Origin: Acuticoccus sp. MNP-M23
GTDB taxonomy: Bacteria > Pseudomonadota > Alphaproteobacteria > Rhizobiales > Amorphaceae
Length of the DNA stretch: 64,000 nt
Direction of reading: 5' to 3'
NCBI RefSeq assembly: GCF_031195445.1
Contig: NZ_CP133480.1
Span: 992,001-1,056,000, forward strand
This document shows positions 7,989 through 16,888 of this stretch, in pieces. The first letter of the stretch is position 1; every line of letters begins with the position of its first letter. The notes below the pieces were generated by a model. It was given only the letters and a program-made list of their open reading frames with translations, did not search any database and was not told the origin of the DNA. Both the position numbers and the translations under genes were made by a program.

Positions 7989-8783
7989 TCACTTCGATTT
8001 CAGAAAGATGTCGAGGCCGACGAGACGGTCGAGGAGCCACACGGCCACGAGTGCGATGAGAATGTATAGCACCGAGACGGCCGCAAGGTCGGGCGTGATG
8101 ACGCTGCGGATGGAATTGTAGATCTGCACTGGGAGCGTGACTGTGCGGCTGTCGGTCAGAAACAGGCTCACCAGAAACTCGTTGAACGCCAGAATGAACA
8201 TGAGGAGCGCGCCGGTGATGACGCCGGGCGCCACCGCGGGCAGCGTGACCGTGAGGAAGGCCGCCAGCGGCCCCGCGCCGCAATTGGCCGCGGCGTTCTC
8301 GATCTCGGGGTCGAGCGCGTTCACCGATGCGGCCACCGCCCAGATCATGAAGGGCAGGTTGATGATGCAAAGCCCCACCCCCACCGGCCAGAGCTGGCCC
8401 AGAATGCGGATCTCGCCGAACAGCAGCATCATCGCAATGCCAGAGACCACCAACGGAATGGTGAATGGCAGGAGCAGGTAGACCTGAATGGCGGTTCGCG
8501 CCCGGAAGCGGTAGCGCGCCAACGCGATTGCGGCCAGCGTGCCAGCTGGGATCGCCACCAGCGTGCAGATGATCGACACGTAAAAGGTGCGCCCCAGAGC
8601 CTGCTTGAAGCTGTCCAGCGCCCACATCTCGCCGTACCAGCGCAGTGACAGCCCGTCCGGCGGAAACGCGATGATATCGCCCGCCGTGAACGACGCGCCG
8701 ATGACGATGAGCGTCGGCAGGCTGAGCGTGATCAGCGAGAAGGCGGTGAGCGTCCACAGGACGATGGCTTTGGAAAGGTTCAT
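7989..8783 (-). CDS. ABC importer permease, PotC-like
   Basis: A 264-aa inner-membrane protein with about six transmembrane segments. The EAA-loop motif reads NALDPEIENAAANCGAGPLAAFLTVTLP (residues about 155-183), the contact site for the ATPase. It is closest in layout to PotC/PhnV-type permeases of spermidine/putrescine/opine importers. It pairs with the permease encoded just upstream on the same strand. The start at 8783 gives the usual N-terminus before the first membrane helix. Confidence 0.88.
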   Translation of the reverse strand: MNLSKAIVLWTLTAFSLITLSLPTLIVIGASFTAGDIIAFPPDGLSLRWYGEMWALDSFKQALGRTFYVSIICTLVAIPAGTLAAIALARYRFRARTAIQVYLLLPFTIPLVVSGIAMMLLFGEIRILGQLWPVGVGLCIINLPFMIWAVAASVNALDPEIENAAANCGAGPLAAFLTVTLPAVAPGVITGALLMFILAFNEFLVSLFLTDSRTVTLPVQIYNSIRSVITPDLAAVSVLYILIALVAVWLLDRLVGLDIFLKSK

Positions 8784-8874
8784 GGACAGCTTTAAGGTGA
8801 CGTGCCGGAACTATGCAGGTTTTTTGCCGGAATGTTGAGGGCGCGGATCGCCGCCCTTCCCCGTGCCGGCCCGC

Positions 8875-9750
8875 TCAATCGCTTTGCCTGAAGCCCAGCG
8901 TACCCGTCCCCGCCAGCGCAAAAACCAGCGCCACGATGAGGCTGCCGATCAGCGTGAGGACAATGGCTAGGGCAGCGCCGAGGCCGGAATTGGAAATCTG
9001 GAAGAACGCGTCGTAGATGGCGCTGGCGAAGAAATCCTGCGTGCCGCCACCCAGAATCTCCGGCATCGCGAAGTCGGTCAGCGTCAGCGTGAACACCACC
9101 ACGGATGCGCCGATGAGGCCGGGCCGCGCCATTGGCAGGACAACGTGCGCGAATGTGGCAACCCAGCTTGCGCCGAGCCCTTCGGACGCGCGCTCGATAT
9201 CTTCCGGGATGGCCGACAGCGCGGGGATGATGAGAAGCACCGCAAAGGGCAGCATGTACTGGATGAGGCCGAACAGGACCGTGCCGTAGGTGAACAGCAT
9301 TTCCTGCGGCGGCAGCCCGAGCCCGGTGAGCGCCGAATTTACCAGCCCCTCCCGGCCCAGAATGATGAGCCAGCCATAGGCGCGGACCACCTGTCCGATG
9401 AAGAAGGGCAGGAACAGCGCCACCAGCAGTGCCTTGCGCACCCCAGCCGAGGCGGTGCGCACAAGAAGATAGGCGTATGGGAAGGCAAGCAGCAGCGTGA
9501 CCGCGGTGACGATGGCAGCACCCGCCAGCGTGCGCGCCAGAATGCGCCACGTGACGCCGCGGCCAAGCGCCGTCTCGTAGTTGGCGAAGGTGTATTCGGG
9601 CTTCAGGCGGTAGGTGGAAATGTCGAGCTCGTGGAGCGACAGCTCCAGCATCCAGCCAAGGCCGATCAGAAGCACGCCCACCAGAAGGAGGGCCGGCGCC
9701 AGAAGGAGCCAGCCGGCGAAGCGGCGTTTGGTGGGCGTATCTGTGTTCAT
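8875..9750 (-). CDS. ABC importer permease, PotB-like
   Basis: 291 aa with six or more transmembrane segments. The EAA loop is SAIPEDIERASEGLGASWVATFAHVVLP near residues 185-212. The ATG at 9750 (MNTDTPTKRRFAGWL) is chosen; an open frame continues upstream antisense to the binding-protein gene but has no domain. It forms the second half of the transmembrane channel with the PotC-like permease, from whose start it is separated by 91 bp. That gap is the largest within the transporter part of the operon, and no terminator is evident in it. Confidence 0.88.
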   Translation of the reverse strand: MNTDTPTKRRFAGWLLLAPALLLVGVLLIGLGWMLELSLHELDISTYRLKPEYTFANYETALGRGVTWRILARTLAGAAIVTAVTLLLAFPYAYLLVRTASAGVRKALLVALFLPFFIGQVVRAYGWLIILGREGLVNSALTGLGLPPQEMLFTYGTVLFGLIQYMLPFAVLLIIPALSAIPEDIERASEGLGASWVATFAHVVLPMARPGLIGASVVVFTLTLTDFAMPEILGGGTQDFFASAIYDAFFQISNSGLGAALAIVLTLIGSLIVALVFALAGTGTLGFRQSD

Positions 9751-9790
9751 GTGCAAATGGAGGGGCCGCCGGGGTGGCGGCCCGCCCGGA

Positions 9791-10867
9791 TCAGCCCTGG
9801 AAGATTTCGGAGAATTTGGAGAACCAGATCGGCTGGTTTTCCACCAGGATCGGCGTCGGCACCGACACCAGATCGGCAAAATCCTCAGGCTTTGTGGGAT
9901 AGGACGGGTCGCCCACAAGGTCCGCCGGGGGCGCGATGCCGGGGTAGACCGGCGGCAGGCCAAGGGCGCCGCACCAGGCCTTCTGCGCTTCTTCGGTGAG
10001 GGCGTAGTTGACCAGTTCCTTGGCCCAGTGCTCCTCGTTGGCGGGCAGGCCCTTGGGGATCCACAGCCCGTCGGTGTCGACCTTGCAGCCTTCCTTGGGG
10101 ACGGTCCACTCCACGTTGATGCCGCTCTGCTTGGCCGCCCGCGCATTCACCGAGATAGTGCACGCAAGGTCGATCTCGCCATTCTGGAACCAGGACGTGA
10201 AGTCCGGATCTTCACCCAGAAGCGGCGCGTTGGCCTTCAGCTTGCGGTAGAATTCCCATGCGGGCTCCATGTTGCCCGGAATGTCGTCGAACGTGCCGCC
10301 ACCGGCAAGGACAGCAATGGGGTTGAAGCCGATCCCGTCGTCATACAGCGCGACCCGGCCCTTGAACTTGGGGTCCAGCATCACCGTCCAGCTGTCGGGC
10401 GGGCCATCGGGGAAGGCTTCCGGCCGGTACGCGCAGACATAGACATAGGCGTAGGTGTTGACGAGCGGGTAGCCTTCGAGGCCCACCGGCTTGGCAAGCG
10501 GCAGCAGACCCTTGAGGTTGGAGAGGTCCGACAGGTCCACCGTGACGCCGCGCAGCGCCGAGATGGTGGCGTTGGTGGAGGTGTCCCAGTTGACGTGGAT
10601 CGGCGGGATCCGGCCCTGGTCGACGGCGGCCCAGATCTTCGGCTTGATTTCGTTGTCCTCGGTAAAGTCGAGGCGGACGGGAACGCCGGTCTTTGCGGTG
10701 AAGGGATCGGTCACGCCGGACTTCAGCGCATCGCCCCAGGCACCGCCCCAGGCGCGGACGATCAGCTCGGAGGGCTTGTCCTGCGCCCGCAGGATGGACG
10801 GCATGGCCAGCACGGACGCGCCAGCGGCGGTCCCCGCAAGCACGGTACGACGGGTCAATTTGGTCAT
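9791..10867 (-). CDS. Periplasmic binding protein, PotD/opine type
   Basis: 358 aa. The N-terminus has a twin-arginine-type signal (MTKLTRRTVLAGTAAGASVL, cleavage probably after LRAQ), so the protein is probably exported folded through Tat. The mature part is an extracellular solute-binding domain of the PotD family (VRAWGGAWGDALKSG at the start, WFQNGEIDLACTIS in the middle). It would capture a small polar solute and hand it to the two permeases. Polyamines are the textbook ligands, but many relatives bind opines, phosphonates or organic acids, and the linked dehydrogenases suggest an alcohol-type ligand here. Confidence 0.88.
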   Translation of the reverse strand: MTKLTRRTVLAGTAAGASVLAMPSILRAQDKPSELIVRAWGGAWGDALKSGVTDPFTAKTGVPVRLDFTEDNEIKPKIWAAVDQGRIPPIHVNWDTSTNATISALRGVTVDLSDLSNLKGLLPLAKPVGLEGYPLVNTYAYVYVCAYRPEAFPDGPPDSWTVMLDPKFKGRVALYDDGIGFNPIAVLAGGGTFDDIPGNMEPAWEFYRKLKANAPLLGEDPDFTSWFQNGEIDLACTISVNARAAKQSGINVEWTVPKEGCKVDTDGLWIPKGLPANEEHWAKELVNYALTEEAQKAWCGALGLPPVYPGIAPPADLVGDPSYPTKPEDFADLVSVPTPILVENQPIWFSKFSEIFQG

Positions 10868-10886
10868 GTGATGCTCCTTGGTGTTT

Positions 10887-11969
10887 TCATTTTGGGAACG
10901 CGAACAGATGCGCCTTGTCGAAGCCCACGGTGACCGGGTCTCCGACGCTAAAGGGGGCATGGCTGGCGGGGTCGAGGTCGAACGCCTGCACCGATGGGCC
11001 GCCGAGCGCCGAGACGTCCACAATCAGCGCGGTGCGCTCGCCCTCGAACACCACCTGCGCCACGCGGCCGTGCAATTCGTTGTCCAGCCCCAGCGGGCCG
11101 TCTCCTGCCACAATGGTGACGTGCTCGGCACGGACCGCGCAGTCGACCTCTGCGCCTGCATCGGCGGCGCCCCGCGCCAGCAGCGTCGTCTCGCCGATGC
11201 GCACGCAGAGGCTTTCGCCGTCGGCCTTTTCGACCTTGCCCGGAAGCATCGAGGTAACGCCGAGGAACGTCGCGACAAAGCGGGTTTTGGGGGCGTGGTA
11301 GAGCGTGTGCGGGGTGTCGGTCTGCTGGATGCGGCCCTCATTCATCACCACAATCTTGTCGGACATCACCAGCGCTTCCCGCTGGTCGTGGGTCACGTTG
11401 ATGGTGGTGACGCCGAGGTCCTGCTGGATGCGGCGAAATTCCAGCTGCATGTCTTCGCGCAGCTTCTTGTCGAGCGCCGACAGCGGCTCGTCCAGAAGGA
11501 GAAGATCGGGCCGGAAGGAAAGCGCACGGGCAATGGCAATGCGCTGCTGCTGGCCGCCGGACAGCTCGTGCGGGCGCCTGTCGCCAAGGCCGGGGAGCCG
11601 CACAAGGTCCAGCATTTCGGCAACACGGGGGCCGATTTCGGCCTTGGGGTGGCCGCGCCGGCGCATGGGGTAGGCGATGTTTTCCGCGGCCGTCATGTGC
11701 GGAAACAGGGCAAGGCGCTGGAACACCATGCCGATGGCACGTTTGTGCGCCGGCACCGCCGAAACGTCGTCCCCGTTGATGCGAATGCTGCCGGCACTCG
11801 GCCGTTCGAACCCGGCGAGCATGCGGAGCAGCGTGGTCTTGCCGCAGCCGGACGGGCCGACAATCGTGAGGAACTTGCCGCGATCCAGCGTGAATGCGGC
11901 GTCCGCCACCGCTTCGAACGTGCCGAAGCGCTTGGTCACTCCGTCGATCGCAACCATTTCAGAACTCAT
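10887..11969 (-). CDS. ABC importer ATPase, PotA-like
   Basis: 360 aa. Walker A is GPSGCGKTT (38-46), the signature is LSGGQQQRIAIARAL near 136-150, Walker B is LLLLDEPLSALD, and the switch is NVTHDQ. A C-terminal TOBE-type regulatory domain follows (about 235-360). The ATG at 11969 overlaps the methyltransferase stop by four bases (ATGA), which fixes the start and indicates translational coupling. The gene order ATPase, binding protein, PotB-like, PotC-like is the usual one for this class. Confidence 0.9.
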   Translation of the reverse strand: MSSEMVAIDGVTKRFGTFEAVADAAFTLDRGKFLTIVGPSGCGKTTLLRMLAGFERPSAGSIRINGDDVSAVPAHKRAIGMVFQRLALFPHMTAAENIAYPMRRRGHPKAEIGPRVAEMLDLVRLPGLGDRRPHELSGGQQQRIAIARALSFRPDLLLLDEPLSALDKKLREDMQLEFRRIQQDLGVTTINVTHDQREALVMSDKIVVMNEGRIQQTDTPHTLYHAPKTRFVATFLGVTSMLPGKVEKADGESLCVRIGETTLLARGAADAGAEVDCAVRAEHVTIVAGDGPLGLDNELHGRVAQVVFEGERTALIVDVSALGGPSVQAFDLDPASHAPFSVGDPVTVGFDKAHLFAFPK

Positions 11970-12688
11970 GCGATCTGCCCTTCCGGCTTGGTCCACGCCA
12001 TGATCTGGAACCACGGCACCCGGCAATAGCGCGCCACGCGCGCCGGGTCACCGCCTGTGGGCACCGGTTCTTCAAATGCGCGCAGTATCAGCCCTCCGGC
12101 CAGAAAGGCGTGCATGTACTGGCCGAGCGGCCGGTGCCAGTTGCGCACGCGGATATCGTCCCACGCCACCCATTCGGCGCGCGGGGCCAGGTAGTCGTCC
12201 ACCGGCCAGATGCTGTTGCCGTCCGCCTCCACAAAGCCGTGGTGCGGGTTGGCAGTGACCATCGGCGCGAGGTTTGCCACCAGCAACGTGCCGCCGGGCG
12301 CAAGAACACGGATCATCTCGGCAATGGCGCGGTCGATGTCGTCAATGTCGATCAGGGTGAGGTAGCTCACCACAAGGTCGAACCGCCCGATCTCGAAGGG
12401 CAGGGCTTCCGCAGTGCCGATCACGTACTGGCCGAGCGTGTCGCGGGTGCGGGCCTCGTCAATCAGCGCGGGCGTGGGGTCGAGCCCGGTTGCCGCAATG
12501 CCGGCATTGGCGAGCATCCGGCAGAAGCGGCCCTCACCGCAGCCCACATCCAGCGCACGCCGGGGCGGCTTTGCCGTGGCGTGCGCCATCATCGGGCCGT
12601 CGAGCACGTGTTTGCGCGCAAAATCGCCGCCGCCCTGCTGCGCTGCGATCCATCCCGCGGCGGACGATGACCAACCGCTGGCGGTCAT
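11966..12688 (-). CDS. Class I SAM-dependent methyltransferase
   Basis: 240 aa from MTASGWSSSAAGW. The SAM-binding motif I is ALDVGCGEGRFCRML near residues 47-61, followed by the acidic GLDPTPALIDEA (motif II) and a Methyltransf_11-type core (FDLVVSYLTLIDIDDID, then VLAPGGTLLVANL). The substrate is unknown. An upstream in-frame GTG at 12739 would add 17 residues and sit 6 bp after the SDR stop; neither start has a clear ribosome-binding site. It lies between an SDR and the importer ATPase, overlapping the latter by 4 bp, so it belongs to the operon and probably modifies the imported compound or a product of it. Confidence 0.82.
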   Translation of the reverse strand: MTASGWSSSAAGWIAAQQGGGDFARKHVLDGPMMAHATAKPPRRALDVGCGEGRFCRMLANAGIAATGLDPTPALIDEARTRDTLGQYVIGTAEALPFEIGRFDLVVSYLTLIDIDDIDRAIAEMIRVLAPGGTLLVANLAPMVTANPHHGFVEADGNSIWPVDDYLAPRAEWVAWDDIRVRNWHRPLGQYMHAFLAGGLILRAFEEPVPTGGDPARVARYCRVPWFQIMAWTKPEGQIA

Positions 12689-12745
12689 TGCACACGCTGG
12701 GCGCTGGTGGCGACGGGTGGTTTCTTCGGGGTCGGACACATGGGT

Positions 12746-13519
12746 TCAGAGCGAAGCAAGAGTCCCGCCATCGACATAAATGATCTGCCCCGTCACATAC
12801 GCCGAAGCGTCGCTCACAAGGAAGACTGCAGCGCCGCTGAGGTCGTCCATCTGGCCAAAACGCCGCATGGGGATTTTCGCCCGCATCGCGTCCTGCCAGG
12901 CGGGATCGGCGTAAAACCCCTCCGTCATTGCGGTGCGGAAATAGCCCGGGCCGAGCGCATTGACGCGGATTGCGGGCGCCCATTCGGCCGCTAGTGCGCG
13001 CGTCATCCCCAGAATGCCGGATTTTGAGGCGGTGTACGGCGTTGCGGTGGGAATGCCGACGGCCGAACTCAGCGAGCCGAGGTTGAGGATGGCGCCGGCC
13101 TCGGTCTGCCGGGCGAACGCCTGCGCCACGAAGAATGCCGCCTTGAGGTTGGTGCCGACGATGGTGTCCCACTGCGCTTCCGTCACGTCGCGCGAGGGGG
13201 CGACGTCCTCGGTGCCGGCATTGTTGACGAGGATGGTGGGCGTCAGGCCGTCAGCCGCAAGGTCGGCGAACAGGCGGTCGATCCCGCCCGGCGCGGCAAG
13301 ATCGGCGGCCTTGGACACGCAGGTGCGCCCTGCCGCAGTGACCGCTTCGGCCGTCCGTTCAAGGCCATCTTGAGAGCGGGCGACGGCCACGATGTCTGCG
13401 CCCGCCTCGGCAAGGCCCACAGCGAGTGCCTGCCCGATCCCGCGGCTGGCTCCGGTGACAAGGGCAACGCGGCCGGCAAGACTGAAGCGATTGGTGATGG
13501 CGGAACCCCGGTCAAGCAT
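12746..13519 (-). CDS. SDR family oxidoreductase
   Basis: A 257-aa classical short-chain dehydrogenase. The NAD(P)-binding TGASRGIG is at 22-29, the NNAG motif follows, and the catalytic Ser and YTASK (Tyr and Lys) are in place near 145-165. The C-terminus ends in the usual IIYVDGGTL. It is the first gene of the minus-strand operon leading into the methyltransferase and importer. With the HisD-like protein it would give the operon two alcohol dehydrogenases, as in dihydroxypropanesulfonate pathways where an SDR interconverts isomers; this link is inference. The start at 13519 (MLDRGSAITN) is the first ATG giving a normal N-terminus. Confidence 0.87.
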   Translation of the reverse strand: MLDRGSAITNRFSLAGRVALVTGASRGIGQALAVGLAEAGADIVAVARSQDGLERTAEAVTAAGRTCVSKAADLAAPGGIDRLFADLAADGLTPTILVNNAGTEDVAPSRDVTEAQWDTIVGTNLKAAFFVAQAFARQTEAGAILNLGSLSSAVGIPTATPYTASKSGILGMTRALAAEWAPAIRVNALGPGYFRTAMTEGFYADPAWQDAMRAKIPMRRFGQMDDLSGAAVFLVSDASAYVTGQIIYVDGGTLASL

Positions 13520-13586
13520 ATTTGCCACGAGGTTATGCGACCGTCTCCCCCCCTGCAACGCCCCCGCGTTGAGGCGGCAGAGGCTG

Positions 13587-14090
13587 TCAGTGCGCGGCGG
13601 ACTGGTGCTCCGGTGCGACGGGAACCTGCAGCGTGCCCAGCTTTTTCTGCCAGGACGCAGCCAGAGAGCGCACGCTGTCCACCACGGACGCGAGGGACGC
13701 AACGTCGATGTTGCTGGCCATCTGGGCATAGCGGATGGTGCCGGCCGCGTTGATGAATGCGATCTGCTCGGCGGTGTAGTGGACGTAGGCCTTGCCGTTG
13801 CGCGAGTTGGCAACCGCCTGCTCGATGTTGCCGATGCTCTGGCGCAGGGTGTGCCCGCCAATTCGCTTCAGGAGGTTGCGGTCTTCCAGATAGACCGGGA
13901 TCCAGCCGCGCATGGGGTTGAAGCCCATGGGCACGCCGTGGACGTGGCGGTAGGCCGGCACGTCGCTCCGGTAGCCGCCGAGTTCGGAACGCGCCCAGTC
14001 CACAACGTCCATGTGGCCGGCGGCGTCGGCCGCCACCGCAAGCTCGGACAACACATGGACCAGCGAGGAAGACGGGTGCTCAGGCAACAT
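13587..14090 (-). CDS. AbiTii-like domain protein
   Basis: 167 aa with no signal peptide or membrane segment. The N-terminal half (SLVHVLSELAVAAD, then MDVVDWARSELGGYRSDVPAYR, then the VPMGF and IPVYLED strands) looks like the AbiTii domain, first noted in lactococcal abortive-infection protein AbiT and common as a short stand-alone or fused domain of unknown biochemistry. GGAG lies 6 bases before the ATG at 14090. It is a single gene 66 bp upstream of the SDR operon; no restriction, nuclease or toxin partner lies beside it. The family assignment is from recognition of the pattern, not from an alignment. Confidence 0.6.
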   Translation of the reverse strand: MLPEHPSSSLVHVLSELAVAADAAGHMDVVDWARSELGGYRSDVPAYRHVHGVPMGFNPMRGWIPVYLEDRNLLKRIGGHTLRQSIGNIEQAVANSRNGKAYVHYTAEQIAFINAAGTIRYAQMASNIDVASLASVVDSVRSLAASWQKKLGTLQVPVAPEHQSAAH

Positions 14091-14177
14091 GGCGGTACTC
14101 CGGGTTTTACGCCACCATTCACTACCCTGCCTATCCTGCACGGGCCTTGTTCGGCCCTTGCCCCTCCGTCTGGCCGG

Positions 14178-16688
14178 TCAGCCGCCAAACAGGCGGCGCA
14201 GGAAGCTGCCGCCCGCATTTTCCGGCTCGCCCGCCCAGCCGCGCGCGCCCCGCGCCACGCCGGCATCGGCCCCCGGCGGCGCGGTGCTGACGGCCGGTGC
14301 GTTCCACGGATCATCGGCCGGGATCACGTCCATCGCCAGCGTGGCGGCTGCAGCTTCCGGTGCGCCGGGCAGCTCGGCGGGGCGCATGCCCTCGTGCACA
14401 TTTTCCATCAGCTGCTTCCACAACACCGCCGGAAGCGTGCCGCCGGTGGCGCGCTTGGTGGGCGAATTGTCGTCGTTGCCGAGCCACACCCCCGCCGTAA
14501 AGAACGCCGTGTAGCCGACGAACCACGCGTCACGCCAATCCTGGCTGGTGCCGGTCTTGCCCGCCGCCTGCCACCCCGGCAGCTCCGCGCGCCGCGCCGT
14601 ACCGGATGTGACGGTCGCTGCCATCATCTGGTTCATCTGGCCGGCGTGCTCCAGCGTGAGCACCTCGCGCGAACCGCCATTGCTCCGCTCGTAAAGGAGG
14701 TTTCCTTCCGCCGTCTTGATCCGGCGGATCACATAGGGGACGACGCCGACCCCGCCGTTGGAAAACGGAACGTATGCGGTGGTCAGCTCCAGCAGCGTCA
14801 CTTCGCTGGTGCCGAGCGCGATGGACGCATTGGGCTGAAGGTTCGAGCGGACACCCAGCCTGTGCGCCGTGTCCACCACCGCCTGCGGGCCGACCTCCAT
14901 CGCCAGCTGCACCGCAATGGTGTTGAGCGACAGCGACAGCCCCGTCTGCAGCGAAACCGGGCCGCGATACTTCTTGTTGTAGTTCTGCGGCTTCCAGTTG
15001 CCGATCTGGAGGGGCTGGTCGATGCGCATGGTCTGCGGGCTCAGCCCGTCCTCCAGCGCCGCCAGATAGACGAACGGCTTGAACGCGGAGCCCGGCTGGC
15101 GGGCCGCGTCCACAGCGCGGTTGTACTGGCTGTCACCATATTTTCGCCCGCCAACCAGCGCCTTCACCGCGCCGCCGGAATCCAGCACCACGACGGCGCC
15201 CTGGCTGACACCCTTTGCCGCACCTTCGGTGTCGAGCGTGTCCTGCAGCGCAGCCTGCGCCAGATCCTGAAGCTCCAGGTCCACCGATGTCTCGACAATC
15301 ACGTCCTCGGTGATGGAGCCGACGAAGCCGGGAAGCACATCCGCCACCCAGTCCGCCACATAGCCGCCGGACGTGGCCACCTTTGGCGCGCGGACCGTTG
15401 CCGGGTTTTCCCGCGCCACCAGCGCGTCCATGTCCGTGATGTAGCCCTGCTCGCGCATTGCCTCGACCACGATGGCCGCGCGGGCCTGCGCCCGACCGAT
15501 GTTGTTGGTGGGCGCGTAGTAGGACGGGGCCTTCAGGAGGCCGGCCACCATGGCGGCCTCGGCAATCGTCAGATCCTCGGCCGGCTTGTCGAAATATTGC
15601 CGCGCTGCGCCATCCACGCCGTAAGCGCCTGCGCCCAGATAGACGCGGTTGAGATACATCGAGAGGATTTCGTCCTTCGAGTACTGGATCTCCAGCCAGA
15701 CGGCGAGGATCATCTCCTGGATCTTCCGCTCGATGGTGCGGGACGGGCTGAGGAACAAATTCTTCGCCAGCTGCTGGGAGAGAGTCGAGCCGCCCTGGCG
15801 CAACTGGCCGGACGAAAGGTTGGTCGCCATGGCGCGGGCAAGGCCGATGGGGTCCACGCCAGGGTGCGCGTAAAAGCGGCGGTCCTCGATGGCAATCACC
15901 GCCTGCGGCACATGGGCCGGGAGGCTCTCCAGCGTGACGGCACGGCCGCCGGTGTCGCCGCGGTTGGCGATCAAGGCGCCATCGTCGGCCAGAATGGCGA
16001 CGTTGGGCGGCCGCTCCGGCACGGCCCATTCGGCAATGGGCGGCATGGTGGCGGCGTAGTAGGCGATGATGCCCCCCACCGCGACGATCCCGAGAAGGGT
16101 GAGCGTGACACCCATGCGGAACACAAAGCGCACGAAGCTGAATTTCCGGCGCGGCTTCCGGCGCGGGGCCGGGGCTGCGGGGCGCGCCGGGGCGGCGCGG
16201 ACGGGCGCTCCGTCGGCACTGCTGCGGCGCGGGTTGGTCGCGCGCGACGACGCTGCCTTTTTCGGCGCTCCGGTGGCGGCTCTTGGCTGACCGCCGGCTG
16301 CCTTGCGCGGGCGCTCGCCGGACGCTGCATCCTGCGCGCTGCCAGCTTGCGGCCGCGCTGGTGCATTGGCCGCCGGGCGCAGCGGAACGGTCTTGGCGCC
16401 TGCTGCCCCGGCGCGGCGGGGCGCTGCCTTGCGGGACGCCTTTTCGCCCGTGGCAGCGGCAGGTTTGCGCGTCCCTTCGTTCGCTGCCGGTTCGCGCAGG
16501 GTGCGCGCGCCATCATCGGCGGCCCGTCCTGCGGGCTTTTTGGCGCGGGGCGCGTCCGCGGCCTGCCGCGGCGGCTGCGTCCGGCCTGCATTCTGCGGCG
16601 TTTCGGCGGGCGGTGTCCTGTCGCGCCGCGCATCCTTCGCGCGGTCGCCAGGCCTGATGCCAAGGCGGCCTTTGTCATCTGCCGGCAA
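14178..16688 (-). CDS. Penicillin-binding protein 1A (bifunctional)
   Basis: 836 aa. Residues 1-182 form a long Ala/Arg/Pro-rich cytoplasmic tail, 186-212 a transmembrane anchor. The GT51 glycosyltransferase follows (catalytic E268 in IAIEDRRFYAH, then GGSTLSQQLAKNLFL), then a transpeptidase with SAFK (SxxK), SLN (SxN) and KTGTSQD. It polymerises and cross-links peptidoglycan on the periplasmic face. No ATG is available: the frame opens after a stop and the first candidate is TTG at 16688, with GGAG seven bases before it, so TTG is the probable start. It is divergent from polA across 200 bp. The lack of an OB/ODD domain between the two catalytic domains separates it from enterobacterial PBP1A. 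Confidence 0.92.
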   Translation of the reverse strand: MPADDKGRLGIRPGDRAKDARRDRTPPAETPQNAGRTQPPRQAADAPRAKKPAGRAADDGARTLREPAANEGTRKPAAATGEKASRKAAPRRAGAAGAKTVPLRPAANAPARPQAGSAQDAASGERPRKAAGGQPRAATGAPKKAASSRATNPRRSSADGAPVRAAPARPAAPAPRRKPRRKFSFVRFVFRMGVTLTLLGIVAVGGIIAYYAATMPPIAEWAVPERPPNVAILADDGALIANRGDTGGRAVTLESLPAHVPQAVIAIEDRRFYAHPGVDPIGLARAMATNLSSGQLRQGGSTLSQQLAKNLFLSPSRTIERKIQEMILAVWLEIQYSKDEILSMYLNRVYLGAGAYGVDGAARQYFDKPAEDLTIAEAAMVAGLLKAPSYYAPTNNIGRAQARAAIVVEAMREQGYITDMDALVARENPATVRAPKVATSGGYVADWVADVLPGFVGSITEDVIVETSVDLELQDLAQAALQDTLDTEGAAKGVSQGAVVVLDSGGAVKALVGGRKYGDSQYNRAVDAARQPGSAFKPFVYLAALEDGLSPQTMRIDQPLQIGNWKPQNYNKKYRGPVSLQTGLSLSLNTIAVQLAMEVGPQAVVDTAHRLGVRSNLQPNASIALGTSEVTLLELTTAYVPFSNGGVGVVPYVIRRIKTAEGNLLYERSNGGSREVLTLEHAGQMNQMMAATVTSGTARRAELPGWQAAGKTGTSQDWRDAWFVGYTAFFTAGVWLGNDDNSPTKRATGGTLPAVLWKQLMENVHEGMRPAELPGAPEAAAATLAMDVIPADDPWNAPAVSTAPPGADAGVARGARGWAGEPENAGGSFLRRLFGG

Positions 16689-16888
16689 GAAACGTCTCCA
16701 TCGTTACGCAACACTACGGGGATCGCCGGCATCATTGCGGCACATCCCTCATTAACATCCGGTGAGTGCGCGGTGCGATGCGGCGCTGAACTCCGCCGGC
16801 CGCCCTGTTAACACGGGAGCGGCGCGCCGGGGAGGTTGATCGCATTGCGCGCGCCCGCCAATGTCGCGCTCCGCGAAGGAGAACCCCG

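Noticed and set aside
13392-16811. A 1139-codon open frame on the plus strand across the SDR, AbiTii-like and PBP1A genes
   Set aside because: It is antisense to three well-supported genes; the high GC content removes stops from this frame. Its product is Arg/His-rich and has no domain.
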